Assembly (NCBI GenBank): GCA_903930095.1 | Contig: CAIYXE010000112.1 | Span: 1 to 6,968, forward strand | DNA: 6,968 bases | Origin: an uncultured Hyphomicrobiales bacterium | GTDB taxonomy: Bacteria > Pseudomonadota > Alphaproteobacteria > Rhizobiales > Aestuariivirgaceae | Direction of reading: 5' to 3' | Shown here: positions 1-6,968 of the stretch, in pieces | How the letters are laid out: the number at the start of each line of letters is the position of its first letter | How positions within the stretch are numbered: the first letter of the stretch is position 1 | Position numbers and translations under genes: made by a program | Notes under the pieces: generated by a model | The model's input: the letters and a program-made list of their open reading frames with translations, nothing else | Database searches by the model: none | Told to the model about the DNA's origin: nothing

Positions 1-318
1 AACATCGTCATCACCCGCCAGCAGGGCTTCCGCGCCGAAGGGGCTGAGGTCGCGGCGACGCCCGCGGAGGCCTTGCGCCTCGCGGGCGGCGCGCCCGAAC
101 TCGCGGTGATCGGCGGTGGCGAGGTCTACCGCCTGTTCTGGCCCATGGTGGACCGGCTCTACCTCACCGAAGTGGACCTCGATGTCGAGGGCGACACACA
201 TTTCCCGGCCCCCGATCCTTCGGAATGGCGCGAGGTGGCCCGCGAGATTCATCCGAAGGGCGAGCGCGATTCCGCCTCCTTCACCTTGCGCACGCTTGAC
301 CGCATGACAAAATTGTAA
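1..318 (+). CDS. folA: Dihydrofolate reductase, C-terminal part (5' end outside window)
   Basis: Dihydrofolate reductase reduces dihydrofolate to tetrahydrofolate with NADPH in the cytoplasm, supplying one-carbon carriers for thymidylate and purine synthesis. The frame is open from base 1 and gives 105 residues before a TAA stop. Family signatures are visible: the strand NIVITR, the nucleotide-binding loop with IGGGEVY (about residues 38-44 of the fragment), the following LYLTEVD strand, and the GDTHFPAPDPSEW segment with its closing strand SFTLRTLDR. These cover the C-terminal two thirds of a typical 160-175-residue chromosomal enzyme, so the first third lies before the window. The gene is co-directional with hflK 93 bases downstream, an arrangement common in Alphaproteobacteria, often with thyA further upstream. 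No frameshift or unusual residue is seen in this part. Confidence 0.95.
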   Translation, partial: NIVITRQQGFRAEGAEVAATPAEALRLAGGAPELAVIGGGEVYRLFWPMVDRLYLTEVDLDVEGDTHFPAPDPSEWREVAREIHPKGERDSASFTLRTLDRMTKL

Positions 319-327
319 GGCAATCCA

Positions 328-411
328 ATGCCGTGGACATTGTGGCGCAGCGTACCTATATCCAGCGCCAATATGCGTATCACCGAGACCAGATCAACAG
401 GGGTGACTTGA
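328..411 (+). other. Possible 27-codon upstream ORF abutting the hflK start
   Basis: An ATG at 328 opens a 27-codon frame ending in TGA at 409-411. The hflK ATG follows on the very next base, in the same frame. The upstream frame begins MPW, exactly as HflK does, because AATGCCGTGGA occurs at both 327-337 and 411-421. A weak AAGG (317-320) lies 7 bases before the ATG. The peptide is unlike any family I recognise. It could be a leader peptide on read-through transcripts from folA, or only a by-product of a small duplication. A transcript started at the promoter at 334-362 would lack its start codon. Expression is unproven. Confidence 0.25.
334..362 (+). promoter_or_regulatory. Putative sigma-70-type promoter for the hflKC operon
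   Basis: TGGACA (334-339, 5 of 6 matches to TTGACA) is followed after exactly 17 bases by TATATC (357-362, 4 of 6 matches to TATAAT). It lies in the folA-hflK gap and would start transcripts around 368-370, about 40 bases before the hflK ATG. Spacing and position fit a housekeeping promoter, so hflK need not depend on folA read-through. A small inverted repeat, CAATG (326-330) and CATTG (338-342), overlaps the -35 box and may be coincidental. The call rests on consensus matching alone. Confidence 0.45.
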
Positions 412-1515
412 ATGCCGTGGAATTCCGAAGGCGGTGGCGGCGGTAACCAGGGTCCATGGGGCCAGGGGCCGTGGGGACAGGGTGGTGGCGGCGGCCCGAA
501 GAGGCCGAACCAGGGCGGCGGTGGCCGCGGCCCCAACCCGCCTGATCTCGATGACCTGATCCGCAAGAGCCAGGACAAGCTGAAGCAGGTCCTGCCGCAG
601 GGCGGCGGCGGCCGCTGGGGCTGGATCCTTCCGCTCGCGCTGATCGCGCTGTTCGTCGTCTACAACTCGATTTACCAGGTCCAGCCGGATGAGCGCGGCG
701 TCGTCCTGCGCTTCGGCACCTTTGACCGCGTGGCAGAGCCCGGCCTTCACTTCGCGCTGTGGCCTGTTGAGACCATGGAGAAGCCGCGGGTCGGCGCCGT
801 CCGCCAGATCAACATCGGCAACGATGGCGGCGAGGCCCAGATGCTGACCTCCGACAAGAACATCATCAACGTGCCCTTCTCGGTGTTCTGGCGCATCAAT
901 GACGCGCAGAGCTTCCTGTTCAACGTCGCTGACCAGGAGCGCACCATCCGCGCCGTCTCGCAGTCCGCCATGCGTGAGGTGGTGGGCCAGACCCGCGCCC
1001 AGGCCATCCTCACCACCGGCAAGAACGCCGTTGAGGCGCAGGTGATGGAAATCACCCAGGGGCTGCTCGACGAATACAAGGCGGGCGTCACCATCACGTC
1101 CATCAACCTCGGCGACGTGCAGCCCCCGCGTGAGGTGGCCGATGCCTTCGCCGAAGTGGTGCGCGCAGGCCAGAACCAGCAGCAGCTGATCAACGAGGCC
1201 GAGCAGTACCGCAACCAGCAGATCCGGCTGGCGGAAGGCGAGGCCGCGAAGCTTATCGAGGACGCCAACGGCTACAAGGCCAGCGTCGTGGCGCAGGCCG
1301 AAGGTGAATCGGCGCGCTTCCTCTCGGTCTATGAGGAGTACAAGCAAGCCCGTGGCGTCACGCGTGAGCGCATCTTCCTCGAGACGATGGAGCAGATTCT
1401 GGGCCAGACCAACAAGGTGATCATGGAATCGGGCGGGAATGGCCAGGGCGTTGTCCCCTATCTGCCGCTGCCCGAAGTGCAGCGCCGCCAGAACAACCAA
1501 GTGCCGCAGAACTGA
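412..1515 (+). CDS. hflK: HflK, SPFH-family subunit of the FtsH-modulating membrane complex
   Basis: HflK assembles with HflC into a large inner-membrane complex that encloses FtsH and modulates its degradation of membrane proteins. The 367-residue product has a Gly/Pro/Trp-rich N-terminus (residues 5-45, including GPWGQGPWGQGGGGG) facing the cytoplasm. A single transmembrane segment follows (about 71-88, WILPLALIALFVVYNS), then the SPFH/band 7 domain (about 88-260, with VQPDERGVVLRFG and PGLHFALWPVE). A charged, Gln/Glu/Ala-rich coiled-coil region (about 255-310, with NEAEQYRNQQIRLAEGEAAK) and a polar tail complete it. Length and architecture match alphaproteobacterial HflK. The ATG at 412 has AGGGG (399-403) 8 bases upstream. 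hflC follows after 21 bases, so the two are surely co-transcribed. Despite the family's historical protease annotation, no protease active site is present. Confidence 0.96.
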   Translation: MPWNSEGGGGGNQGPWGQGPWGQGGGGGPKRPNQGGGGRGPNPPDLDDLIRKSQDKLKQVLPQGGGGRWGWILPLALIALFVVYNSIYQVQPDERGVVLRFGTFDRVAEPGLHFALWPVETMEKPRVGAVRQINIGNDGGEAQMLTSDKNIINVPFSVFWRINDAQSFLFNVADQERTIRAVSQSAMREVVGQTRAQAILTTGKNAVEAQVMEITQGLLDEYKAGVTITSINLGDVQPPREVADAFAEVVRAGQNQQQLINEAEQYRNQQIRLAEGEAAKLIEDANGYKASVVAQAEGESARFLSVYEEYKQARGVTRERIFLETMEQILGQTNKVIMESGGNGQGVVPYLPLPEVQRRQNNQVPQN

Positions 1516-1536
1516 CCGGGACAGGGAGACATCATC

Positions 1537-2475
1537 ATGCTCAAGACAATTCTCGGAATTCTCGCGGCCGCCATCGCGGTGCTGGTCTACCTGTCCTATT
1601 TCGTCGTGAACGAAAAGGAGAAGGCGCTGGTCCTGCGCTTCGGCGACATCAACCGCGTGGTGCAAGAACCGGGCCTCTATTTCAAGCTGCCCTTCGCCGA
1701 CACCGTGACCAAGATCGAGGACCGCATCATCATCTGGGAGAACAACGACCGCCCGGTGCAGGACGTGGCCTCGCAGGTCTATATCGTGGACGCCATCACG
1801 CTCGCCCGCATCAAGGACGCGCAGCTGTTCCGTGAAACGCTGGGTGCTGACCTGATGCAGGCCGAAGCCCGCGTCGCCGCCCGCCTCGACGCGGCCCTCC
1901 GCCAGACCTATGGCCGCCGCTCCTTCGACGCCGCGCTTTCTTCCGACCGCGCCGTCATGATGCGCGAGATCCGCGATGCGCTGCGCGAGGAGGCTGAAAC
2001 GCTGGGCATCGAGATCGTCGACGTCCGCGTGCGCCGCACCGACCTTTCGGAAAACGTGCTGGAGCAGACCTACCGCCGCATGGAATCCGAGCGCAAGGCG
2101 CTGGCGCAGGACATCCGCTCGCAGGGTGAAGCCACAAAGACCCGCATGAACGCCGAGACGGACCGCAACGTGACGGAGACCCTCGCGGAAGCGCGCAAGG
2201 AAGCGGAAATCGTCCGCGGCCAGGGCGACGCCGAACGCAACCGCGTCTTCGCCAAGGCCTTCGAGCAGGACCCTGAGTTCTTCAGCTTCTACCGCTCGAT
2301 GCAGGCCTATGCGAAGAGCCTCGGCACCCAGGGAACGACAATGGTGCTGAACCCCGACTCGGAGTTCTTCAAGTACTTCGGCGGCCAGGGCCAGCTCGGC
2401 ACGCAGGAGTTCGCTCCGCCCGCGGAACAGCAGCCCGCGGAACAGCAGCCCGTGCCGGTCCAGCCGGTTCAATGA
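1537..2475 (+). CDS. hflC: HflC, SPFH-family partner of HflK
   Basis: HflC is the second subunit of the HflKC complex that controls FtsH access at the inner membrane. The 312-residue protein has an N-terminal signal-anchor helix (about residues 4-24, ILGILAAAIAVLVYLSYFVV). The SPFH domain comes next (about 25-210), with the family signature NEKEKALVLRFGDINRVVQEPGLYFKLPF reading in shortened form from residue 25. It is followed by a long charged helix (about 180-240, with ERKALAQDIRSQGEATKTRM) and the conserved FFSFYRSMQAYAKSL and DSEFFKYF segments. The C-terminus ends in a Pro/Gln tail with a duplicated PAEQQ unit. The ATG at 1537 has AGGGAG (1523-1528) 8 bases upstream. The stop overlaps the next gene's start (ATGA). 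The gene is intact and unremarkable apart from the tail. Confidence 0.96.
   Translation: MLKTILGILAAAIAVLVYLSYFVVNEKEKALVLRFGDINRVVQEPGLYFKLPFADTVTKIEDRIIIWENNDRPVQDVASQVYIVDAITLARIKDAQLFRETLGADLMQAEARVAARLDAALRQTYGRRSFDAALSSDRAVMMREIRDALREEAETLGIEIVDVRVRRTDLSENVLEQTYRRMESERKALAQDIRSQGEATKTRMNAETDRNVTETLAEARKEAEIVRGQGDAERNRVFAKAFEQDPEFFSFYRSMQAYAKSLGTQGTTMVLNPDSEFFKYFGGQGQLGTQEFAPPAEQQPAEQQPVPVQPVQ
2419..2448 (+). repeat. Perfect 2 x 15-bp tandem duplication in the hflC 3' end
   Basis: CCCGCGGAACAGCAG occurs twice in direct succession (2419-2433 and 2434-2448). It encodes PAEQQ-PAEQQ in the flexible HflC C-terminal tail and leaves the frame intact. Identical copies at the nucleotide level suggest a recent slippage duplication, so copy number may vary between strains. 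Confidence 0.9.
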
Positions 2476-2669
2476 TCTCTGGCTTTCTGACGGCCCTCGG
2501 TCTCGTTTTCGTGATCGAGGGCCTTCTTTATGCGCTGGCCCCGTCCCGCCTCCGGGCCATGATGCAGATGATGCAGCAACTCTCCGACGAGCAGTTGCGC
2601 ATGGGCGGCCTCGCCGCGATGGCGGCCGGCGTTGCCATCGTCTGGCTGGTGCGCGCGGTGCTCTCCTAG
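2472..2669 (+). CDS. DUF2065 small inner-membrane protein (YjeT-like)
   Basis: The 65-residue protein has two hydrophobic helices, about residues 4-22 (GFLTALGLVFVIEGLLYAL) and 46-63 (LAAMAAGVAIVWLVRAV). They are joined by a basic, Met-rich linker containing the family's APSRLRAMMQMM and LSDEQLRMGGLAAMAAG motifs, which identify DUF2065 (E. coli YjeT type). Its ATG overlaps the hflC stop as ATGA (2472-2475), implying translational coupling. Genes of this family commonly sit directly after hflC in Alphaproteobacteria, suggesting work alongside HflKC or FtsH in the inner membrane. The molecular role is not established. The length is normal for the family. Confidence 0.9.
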   Translation: MISGFLTALGLVFVIEGLLYALAPSRLRAMMQMMQQLSDEQLRMGGLAAMAAGVAIVWLVRAVLS

Positions 2670-2747
2670 AGCGCGTTCCGCCCAGGTGATTTTATCTGGC
2701 CGAAAAGAACTCGCGCAAAATCATTTGAGCATGATCCAGTCGCGCGA
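2669..2747. repeat. Nested palindromic intergenic segment after the hflKC operon (repeat-like, possible terminator)
   Basis: Just past the DUF2065 stop lie two adjacent imperfect inverted repeats. In the first, GCGCGTTC (2671-2678) pairs with GAAC..GCGC (2707-2716, two-base bulge), enclosing a hairpin CCAGGT (2682-2687), loop GATTTT, ATCTGG (2694-2699, one G-T pair). In the second, TCGCGC (2711-2716) pairs with GCGCGA (2742-2747), enclosing ATCAT (2720-2724) and ATGAT (2731-2735). The segment is more A/T-rich than its surroundings and resembles, from memory, short palindromic sequences dispersed between genes in Alphaproteobacteria. It could also end hflKC transcription, although no T-run follows. 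Repeat status needs a copy count in the genome. Confidence 0.45.
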
Positions 2748-3476
2748 AGGCTGGGCTGGCGCCGCGCGGATCGTGCGCGTGGGCTCCCCGGCAGGCCCCT
2801 CCGCGAATTCAACTTGATGCTGTGCGCCGTGGGCCTCCTTGATCCGGACGGTGGCGCGGAGGCTCGCCCGCAGCGGCCAGGCGTCTGGCAGGGCTGCTTT
2901 CGCCGCCCGCACCCATTGCCTCTCTTTCCGCGCGGCTCGAGCGGGCCCATGAACCGCGCCAGCGCGCCGAGCAGCAGCTGGCGGTCCGGCTCCGGCCTCA
3001 TCATGCCGCTGAGGCCGGTGCGGAGCCCGAGCATGCCCTCCAGCAATTCCACGACCGGGTTGCAGCGCCACCTGGGCCGAAAGCGCCATGCAGGAGAGCC
3101 GCAGAACGCGCAGTCCATCTCTCTCCGTGTCCGCTGTGAACTCGCCCGCAAGGGTCGACTTGCCGATCCCCGCGTCACCTGAGAGCAGCACCATCGCGGG
3201 CTGCCCGGCGCGCGCGCCCAGCAGGGCCTGGTCCAGCCGCCGCGCCTCCGGTTCCGCAGCGGCCTGCGGGCCACGCCCGGCGTAGGCCGCCAGTTCCGTC
3301 AGCCTGCCGAGCAGTTTCTTGCGCTGTCCGAGGGTGAGCCCCATCTCGCGCAGGTCTTCCTCGCCCAGCATGCGCAAGACGGACATGTCGATGTCCTCCT
3401 CCGCGAATCGCCCGGCAAGGTCAGCCAGTCCCGCGGCGCTGAGGACGGCATCAACTTCCGGATCGTTGCGACGCAA
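2721..3476 (-). pseudogene. Degenerate SAM-domain/P-loop ATPase gene, frameshifted and truncated
   Basis: The minus strand encodes a sterile alpha motif (SAM) domain at residues 6-62 counted from a TTG at 3476, with AGLADLAGRFAEEDIDMSVL and EEDLREMGLTLGQRKKLLGRL. An AAA/STAND-type ATPase start follows, with Walker A GDAGIGKS at residues 100-107. Such SAM-plus-ATPase proteins usually belong to large class III adenylate cyclase-like regulators (SAM, cyclase, ATPase, TPR; around 1,000 residues). Here the cyclase domain, Walker B and TPR region are absent. After LSAQVALQ the frame breaks: family-like VVELLEGMLGLRTGLSG continues one frame over, explained by one extra C in CCC (plus 3057-3059). The original frame stays open to TGA at 2721, but its last 75 or so codons are unlike the ATPase family. 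The start is uncertain; an alternative TTG lies at 3575. I infer a decayed, non-functional gene. Confidence 0.7.
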
Positions 3477-3707
3477 TCGACTTGAACTCCCACTGCAAGG
3501 CGGGGAAAAAGCGCGGGCCCGATCAGCCCGTTCCTTGCCTGCAGTTTCTTTATCCACTTCCGCGCGGCGTGCCAAACTGACAGGAAGGGTTTCGCAATCG
3601 TGTTCAGTGGCTTGCCAGCGCCATGCAGGCCTTGTTTATGCCTTGGTTCCGGCCCACCTCAGACCAAACATACTGGCGGCGCTGAAACTATCCGGCGCCG
3701 TGCTGCG

Positions 3708-3718
3708 TATGCTATGTT
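3708..3718 (+). promoter_or_regulatory. Weak candidate -10 region upstream of the Deg protease
   Basis: TATGCT (3708-3713) overlaps an extended -10-like TGCTATGTT (3710-3718), 26 to 31 bases before the protease start codons. No convincing -35 box lies 16-18 bases upstream. I see no clear ECF-type (GGAAC...CGTT) promoter for this gene on the plus strand. The call is tentative. Confidence 0.2.
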
Positions 3719-3744
3719 TTGCCAGGCACGAAGAGAGGGTGATG

Positions 3745-5316
<1,572 letters not shown>

Positions 5317-5341
5317 CCGGCAGCCGTTCACGTAACCCACA

Positions 5342-5364
5342 CCCCTCCCCCTTGTGGGGAGGGG
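5342..5364. terminator. Strong GC hairpin between convergent genes (bidirectional terminator candidate)
   Basis: CCCCTCCCC (5342-5350), loop CTTGT (5351-5355) and GGGGAGGGG (5356-5364) form a perfect 9-bp stem. It sits 25 bases past the protease stop and 14 bases past the stop of the convergent trpB2-like gene, the expected place for a shared terminator. There is no T-run on the plus side, so it may act by another mode. The sequence also resembles a hairpin common between genes in many Alphaproteobacteria, so it may be a dispersed palindrome as well. Confidence 0.6.
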
Positions 5365-5378
5365 TAGGGGCTCTCTCT

Positions 5379-6755
5379 TCACTCCGCCGCGATGTTGGGC
5401 AATCCCGCGAGCGAGGCATCGAGGGCGGATTGGTCGTACATCCGGTCCTCAAGCTTGCCGGCCTGATAGTCCATGTAGGCCTGCATGTCGAAATGGCCGT
5501 GGCCGCACAGCCCGAAGAGGATAACGGGCGAGGTCCCTTCCTCCTTCGCCTGGATGGCGGCATTGATGGCGCCCCGCACCGCATGGTTCGCTTCTGGAGC
5601 AGGGAGAATGCCCTCCGTCCGCGCGAACATGACACCCGCCTCGAAGCAGGCGTTCTGCGTATAGGCCTCGGCCTCGATCAGTCCCAGCTCCTTGAGGTGT
5701 GATACCATGGGCGCCATGCCGTGGTAGCGCAGACCCCCCGCATGGAAGCCCGGCGGCATGAAGGTGGAGCCCAGCGTATGCATCTTGACCAGCGGCGTCA
5801 TGTGCGAGGTGTCGCCGAAGTCATAGGCATATTTGCCGCGCGTCAGTGACGGGCAGGCCGCAGGCTCCGCCGCGATCACGCGCACCTTCCTGCCACCGCG
5901 CAGCTGCTGGCCGATGAAGGGGAAGGTGAGGCCGGCGAAGTTCGAGCCGCCGCCCGTGCAGCCCACGATGATGTCAGGCTGGGCGCCCGCCTGTTCCATC
6001 TGCTCGATCGCCTCGATGCCGATCACCGTCTGGTGCAGCAGCACGTGGTTCAGCACGCTGCCCAGCGCATATTTGGTGTCCGGGTTGGTGGCGGCCACCT
6101 CGACGGCCTCCGAAATGGCGATCCCCAGGCTTCCGTTCGACTCCGGATTGGCGGCCAGGATGTGCCGCCCCGCATTGGTCTCGAGCGAGGGGCTTGCGAC
6201 ACAGGTGCCGCCATAGGCCTCCATCAGCGCCCGGCGATAGGGCTTCTGATTATAGGAGATCCTCACCATGTAGACCTTGACGTCGATGTCGAACAGCGCG
6301 CCCGCGAAGGACAGGGACGAGCCCCATTGCCCCGCGCCCGTCTCGGTCACGAGCTTCCGCACACCCGCTTCCTTGTTGTAGAAAGCCTGCGGCACGGCAG
6401 TGTTGGGCTTGTGCGAGCCGGCAGGGCTGACACCCTCATATTTGTAATAGATCTTCGCCGTCGTCCCCAGCGCCTTCTCCAGCCCATAGGCGCGGTAGAG
6501 CGGGGTAGGCCGCCACATGCTGTAAATGTCGCGCACCGGTTCGGGGATTGCGATCTCGCGCTCGCCGCTCACCTCCTGCATGATGAGTTCCATGGGGAAC
6601 AGCGGCGCCAGATCGTCCGGCCCCACCGGCTGCAGCGTTCCGGGGTGCAAGGGCGGCGGCGGCATGGCGGGCAGGTCCGCCGCGATGTTGTACCAGCTCT
6701 TCGCAATCCGCTCCTCGCCCAGCACGATCTTGCGGTTCTTGTCATGTGCAGCCAT
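5379..6755 (-). CDS. TrpB2-type tryptophan synthase beta-like, PLP-dependent enzyme
   Basis: The 458-residue protein belongs to the TrpB2 branch (COG1350), which condenses indole with serine or a serine derivative to make tryptophan in a PLP-dependent cytoplasmic reaction. Lys116 in GSHKPNTA should carry PLP. Glu138 in ETGAGQWG matches the catalytic Glu of TrpB. GGGSN (268-272) binds the PLP phosphate. WRPTPLYRA (81-89) and the C-terminal [10 protein letters not shown] (414-423) are TrpB2 marks. Length and the N-terminal extension before residue 60 also fit TrpB2 rather than TrpB1 (about 400 residues). The ATG at 6755 has a perfect AGGAGG (plus 6761-6766) 5 bases upstream; the frame extends 24 codons further to 6827 without a site. 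No trpA is adjacent, so it may act alone, for example in indole salvage. serB lies 120 bases upstream on the same strand. It could be named trpB or trpB2. Confidence 0.92.
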   Translation of the reverse strand: MAAHDKNRKIVLGEERIAKSWYNIAADLPAMPPPPLHPGTLQPVGPDDLAPLFPMELIMQEVSGEREIAIPEPVRDIYSMWRPTPLYRAYGLEKALGTTAKIYYKYEGVSPAGSHKPNTAVPQAFYNKEAGVRKLVTETGAGQWGSSLSFAGALFDIDVKVYMVRISYNQKPYRRALMEAYGGTCVASPSLETNAGRHILAANPESNGSLGIAISEAVEVAATNPDTKYALGSVLNHVLLHQTVIGIEAIEQMEQAGAQPDIIVGCTGGGSNFAGLTFPFIGQQLRGGRKVRVIAAEPAACPSLTRGKYAYDFGDTSHMTPLVKMHTLGSTFMPPGFHAGGLRYHGMAPMVSHLKELGLIEAEAYTQNACFEAGVMFARTEGILPAPEANHAVRGAINAAIQAKEEGTSPVILFGLCGHGHFDMQAYMDYQAGKLEDRMYDQSALDASLAGLPNIAAE

Positions 6756-6760
6756 TACGC

Positions 6761-6766
6761 CCTCCT
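6761..6766 (-). promoter_or_regulatory. Consensus ribosome binding site for the trpB2-like gene
   Basis: AGGAGG on the minus strand, followed by GCGTA and ATG, decides the start at 6755 over the longer open frame beginning at 6827. The extra upstream codons also lack family similarity. Confidence 0.85.
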
Positions 6767-6844
6767 GGTTTGTTTCGGGCGATGCTGGCAAAATCGAGTG
6801 ATCCCCGCAAGACGTCCTCTCCTGCAAAGCGGGAAAGGAGGGGG

Positions 6845-6861
6845 CCCCAACGCAGTTGGGG
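6845..6861 (-). terminator. Hairpin after serB, terminator candidate
   Basis: In the minus-strand sense, CCCCAA, loop CTGCG and TTGGGG form a perfect 6-bp stem 14 bases after the serB TGA. A pyrimidine-rich CCCCCTCC run follows. It lies inside the 120-base gap before the trpB2-like gene, so serB transcription may end here, at least partly. Flanking GGCCCC (6843-6848) and GGGGCC (6869-6874) could compete as a second stem. No clear promoter for the trpB2-like gene was found in the gap. Confidence 0.4.
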
Positions 6862-6875
6862 TATGTGAGGGGCCG

Positions 6876-6968
6876 TCACCCCACGAACTGCGCCCGCGAA
6901 TAACCCTGCAGGTAAAGCATCGCCGTCAGCGCCACCCCGAGGCCCGCTTCCGACAGCATGGCGAGGTC
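6876..6968 (-). CDS. serB: Phosphoserine phosphatase, C-terminal end (5' end outside window), with an apparent internal deletion
   Basis: Read on the minus strand, the last 30 codons before TGA (6876-6878) give DLAMLSEAGLGVAL followed by TAMLYLQGYSRAQFVG. The first part matches the end of the SerB HAD motif (GDGANDL.ML..AGLGVA) and the second matches the usual alphaproteobacterial C-terminus (DLTALLYLQGY...F). SerB dephosphorylates O-phosphoserine in the last step of serine synthesis. In family members about 19 residues separate these blocks (an AKP-containing strand and helix, then DHGDL). Here they are joined directly with the frame intact. Gene order in related bacteria (Deg protease, then serB on the opposite strand) supports the identity. 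The rest of the gene lies past the window edge, so overall integrity cannot be judged. The deletion call is from memory of the family, not from an alignment. Confidence 0.75.
   Translation of the reverse strand, partial: DLAMLSEAGLGVALTAMLYLQGYSRAQFVG

Noticed and set aside
394..2472. A 692-codon minus-strand open frame opposite hflK and hflC
   Set aside because: It mirrors two clearly recognisable genes. Long antisense frames are expected in GC-rich DNA with strong third-position bias. Its translation is a low-complexity His/Leu/Arg/Asp-rich sequence with no recognisable domain.
3612..3640. TTGCCA-17 bases-TTTATG as a promoter for the Deg protease
   Set aside because: The -10 match is only 3 of 6 and the site lies over 100 bases before the start codon; too weak to call.
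3319..3744. N-terminal extension of the Deg protease frame to 3319
   Set aside because: The extension overlaps the SAM-domain coding on the other strand, and the signal peptide starting at about 3745 would be buried. The ribosome binding site supports 3745 or 3742.
5833..6216. Plus-strand open frames opposite the trpB2-like gene (also 5352-5702 and 6526-6801)
   Set aside because: These are antisense shadows of an enzyme with all its key PLP residues, and they show no domain or ribosome binding site of note.
6756..6827. 24-codon N-terminal extension of the trpB2-like gene
   Set aside because: A consensus AGGAGG lies inside it, directly before the ATG at 6755, and the extra residues do not look like part of the family.

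Overview
The window is GC-rich chromosomal DNA with strong G/C bias at third codon positions. The protein families and gene order (folA, hflK, hflC, a DUF2065 gene, a Deg/HtrA protease, serB on the opposite strand) are typical of Alphaproteobacteria, most likely the Hyphomicrobiales or a relative such as Parvibaculum. The genus cannot be fixed from this sequence. No phage, transposase, CRISPR, tRNA or rRNA was seen.

Layout. Positions 1-318 hold the 3' end of dihydrofolate reductase (folA). A 93-base gap follows, with a good sigma-70-like promoter and a short in-frame upstream reading frame, leading into the plus-strand run hflK (412-1515), hflC (1537-2475) and a small DUF2065 membrane protein gene (2472-2669, ATGA overlap with hflC). 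Positions 2670-3744 carry no intact gene. They hold a palindromic, repeat-like segment (about 2669-2747) and, on the minus strand, a broken gene combining a SAM domain with a P-loop ATPase. A complete periplasmic Deg/HtrA-type serine protease follows (3745-5316, plus). A strong GC hairpin (5342-5364) separates it from a convergent TrpB2-type tryptophan synthase beta-like gene (5379-6755, minus). The 3' end of serB (6876-6968, minus) enters from the right edge.

How the genes work together. HflK and HflC form the inner-membrane SPFH complex that surrounds and modulates the FtsH protease. The small membrane protein is translationally coupled to them, and the Deg protease nearby handles misfolded periplasmic proteins, so the left and centre form an envelope protein quality-control cluster. 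On the right, serB (phosphoserine to serine) lies directly upstream of trpB2, whose family uses serine or, in characterised archaeal members, O-phosphoserine as the amino-acid donor.

Most worth checking: the visible SerB C-terminus lacks about 19 residues present in the family, next to a possible phosphoserine-using TrpB2; the decayed SAM-ATPase gene with one identifiable frameshift and an unrelated-looking tail; the duplicated start region of hflK that creates a 27-codon upstream ORF abutting the hflK start; and the nested palindrome after the hflKC operon. Otherwise this is largely ordinary core-genome sequence.
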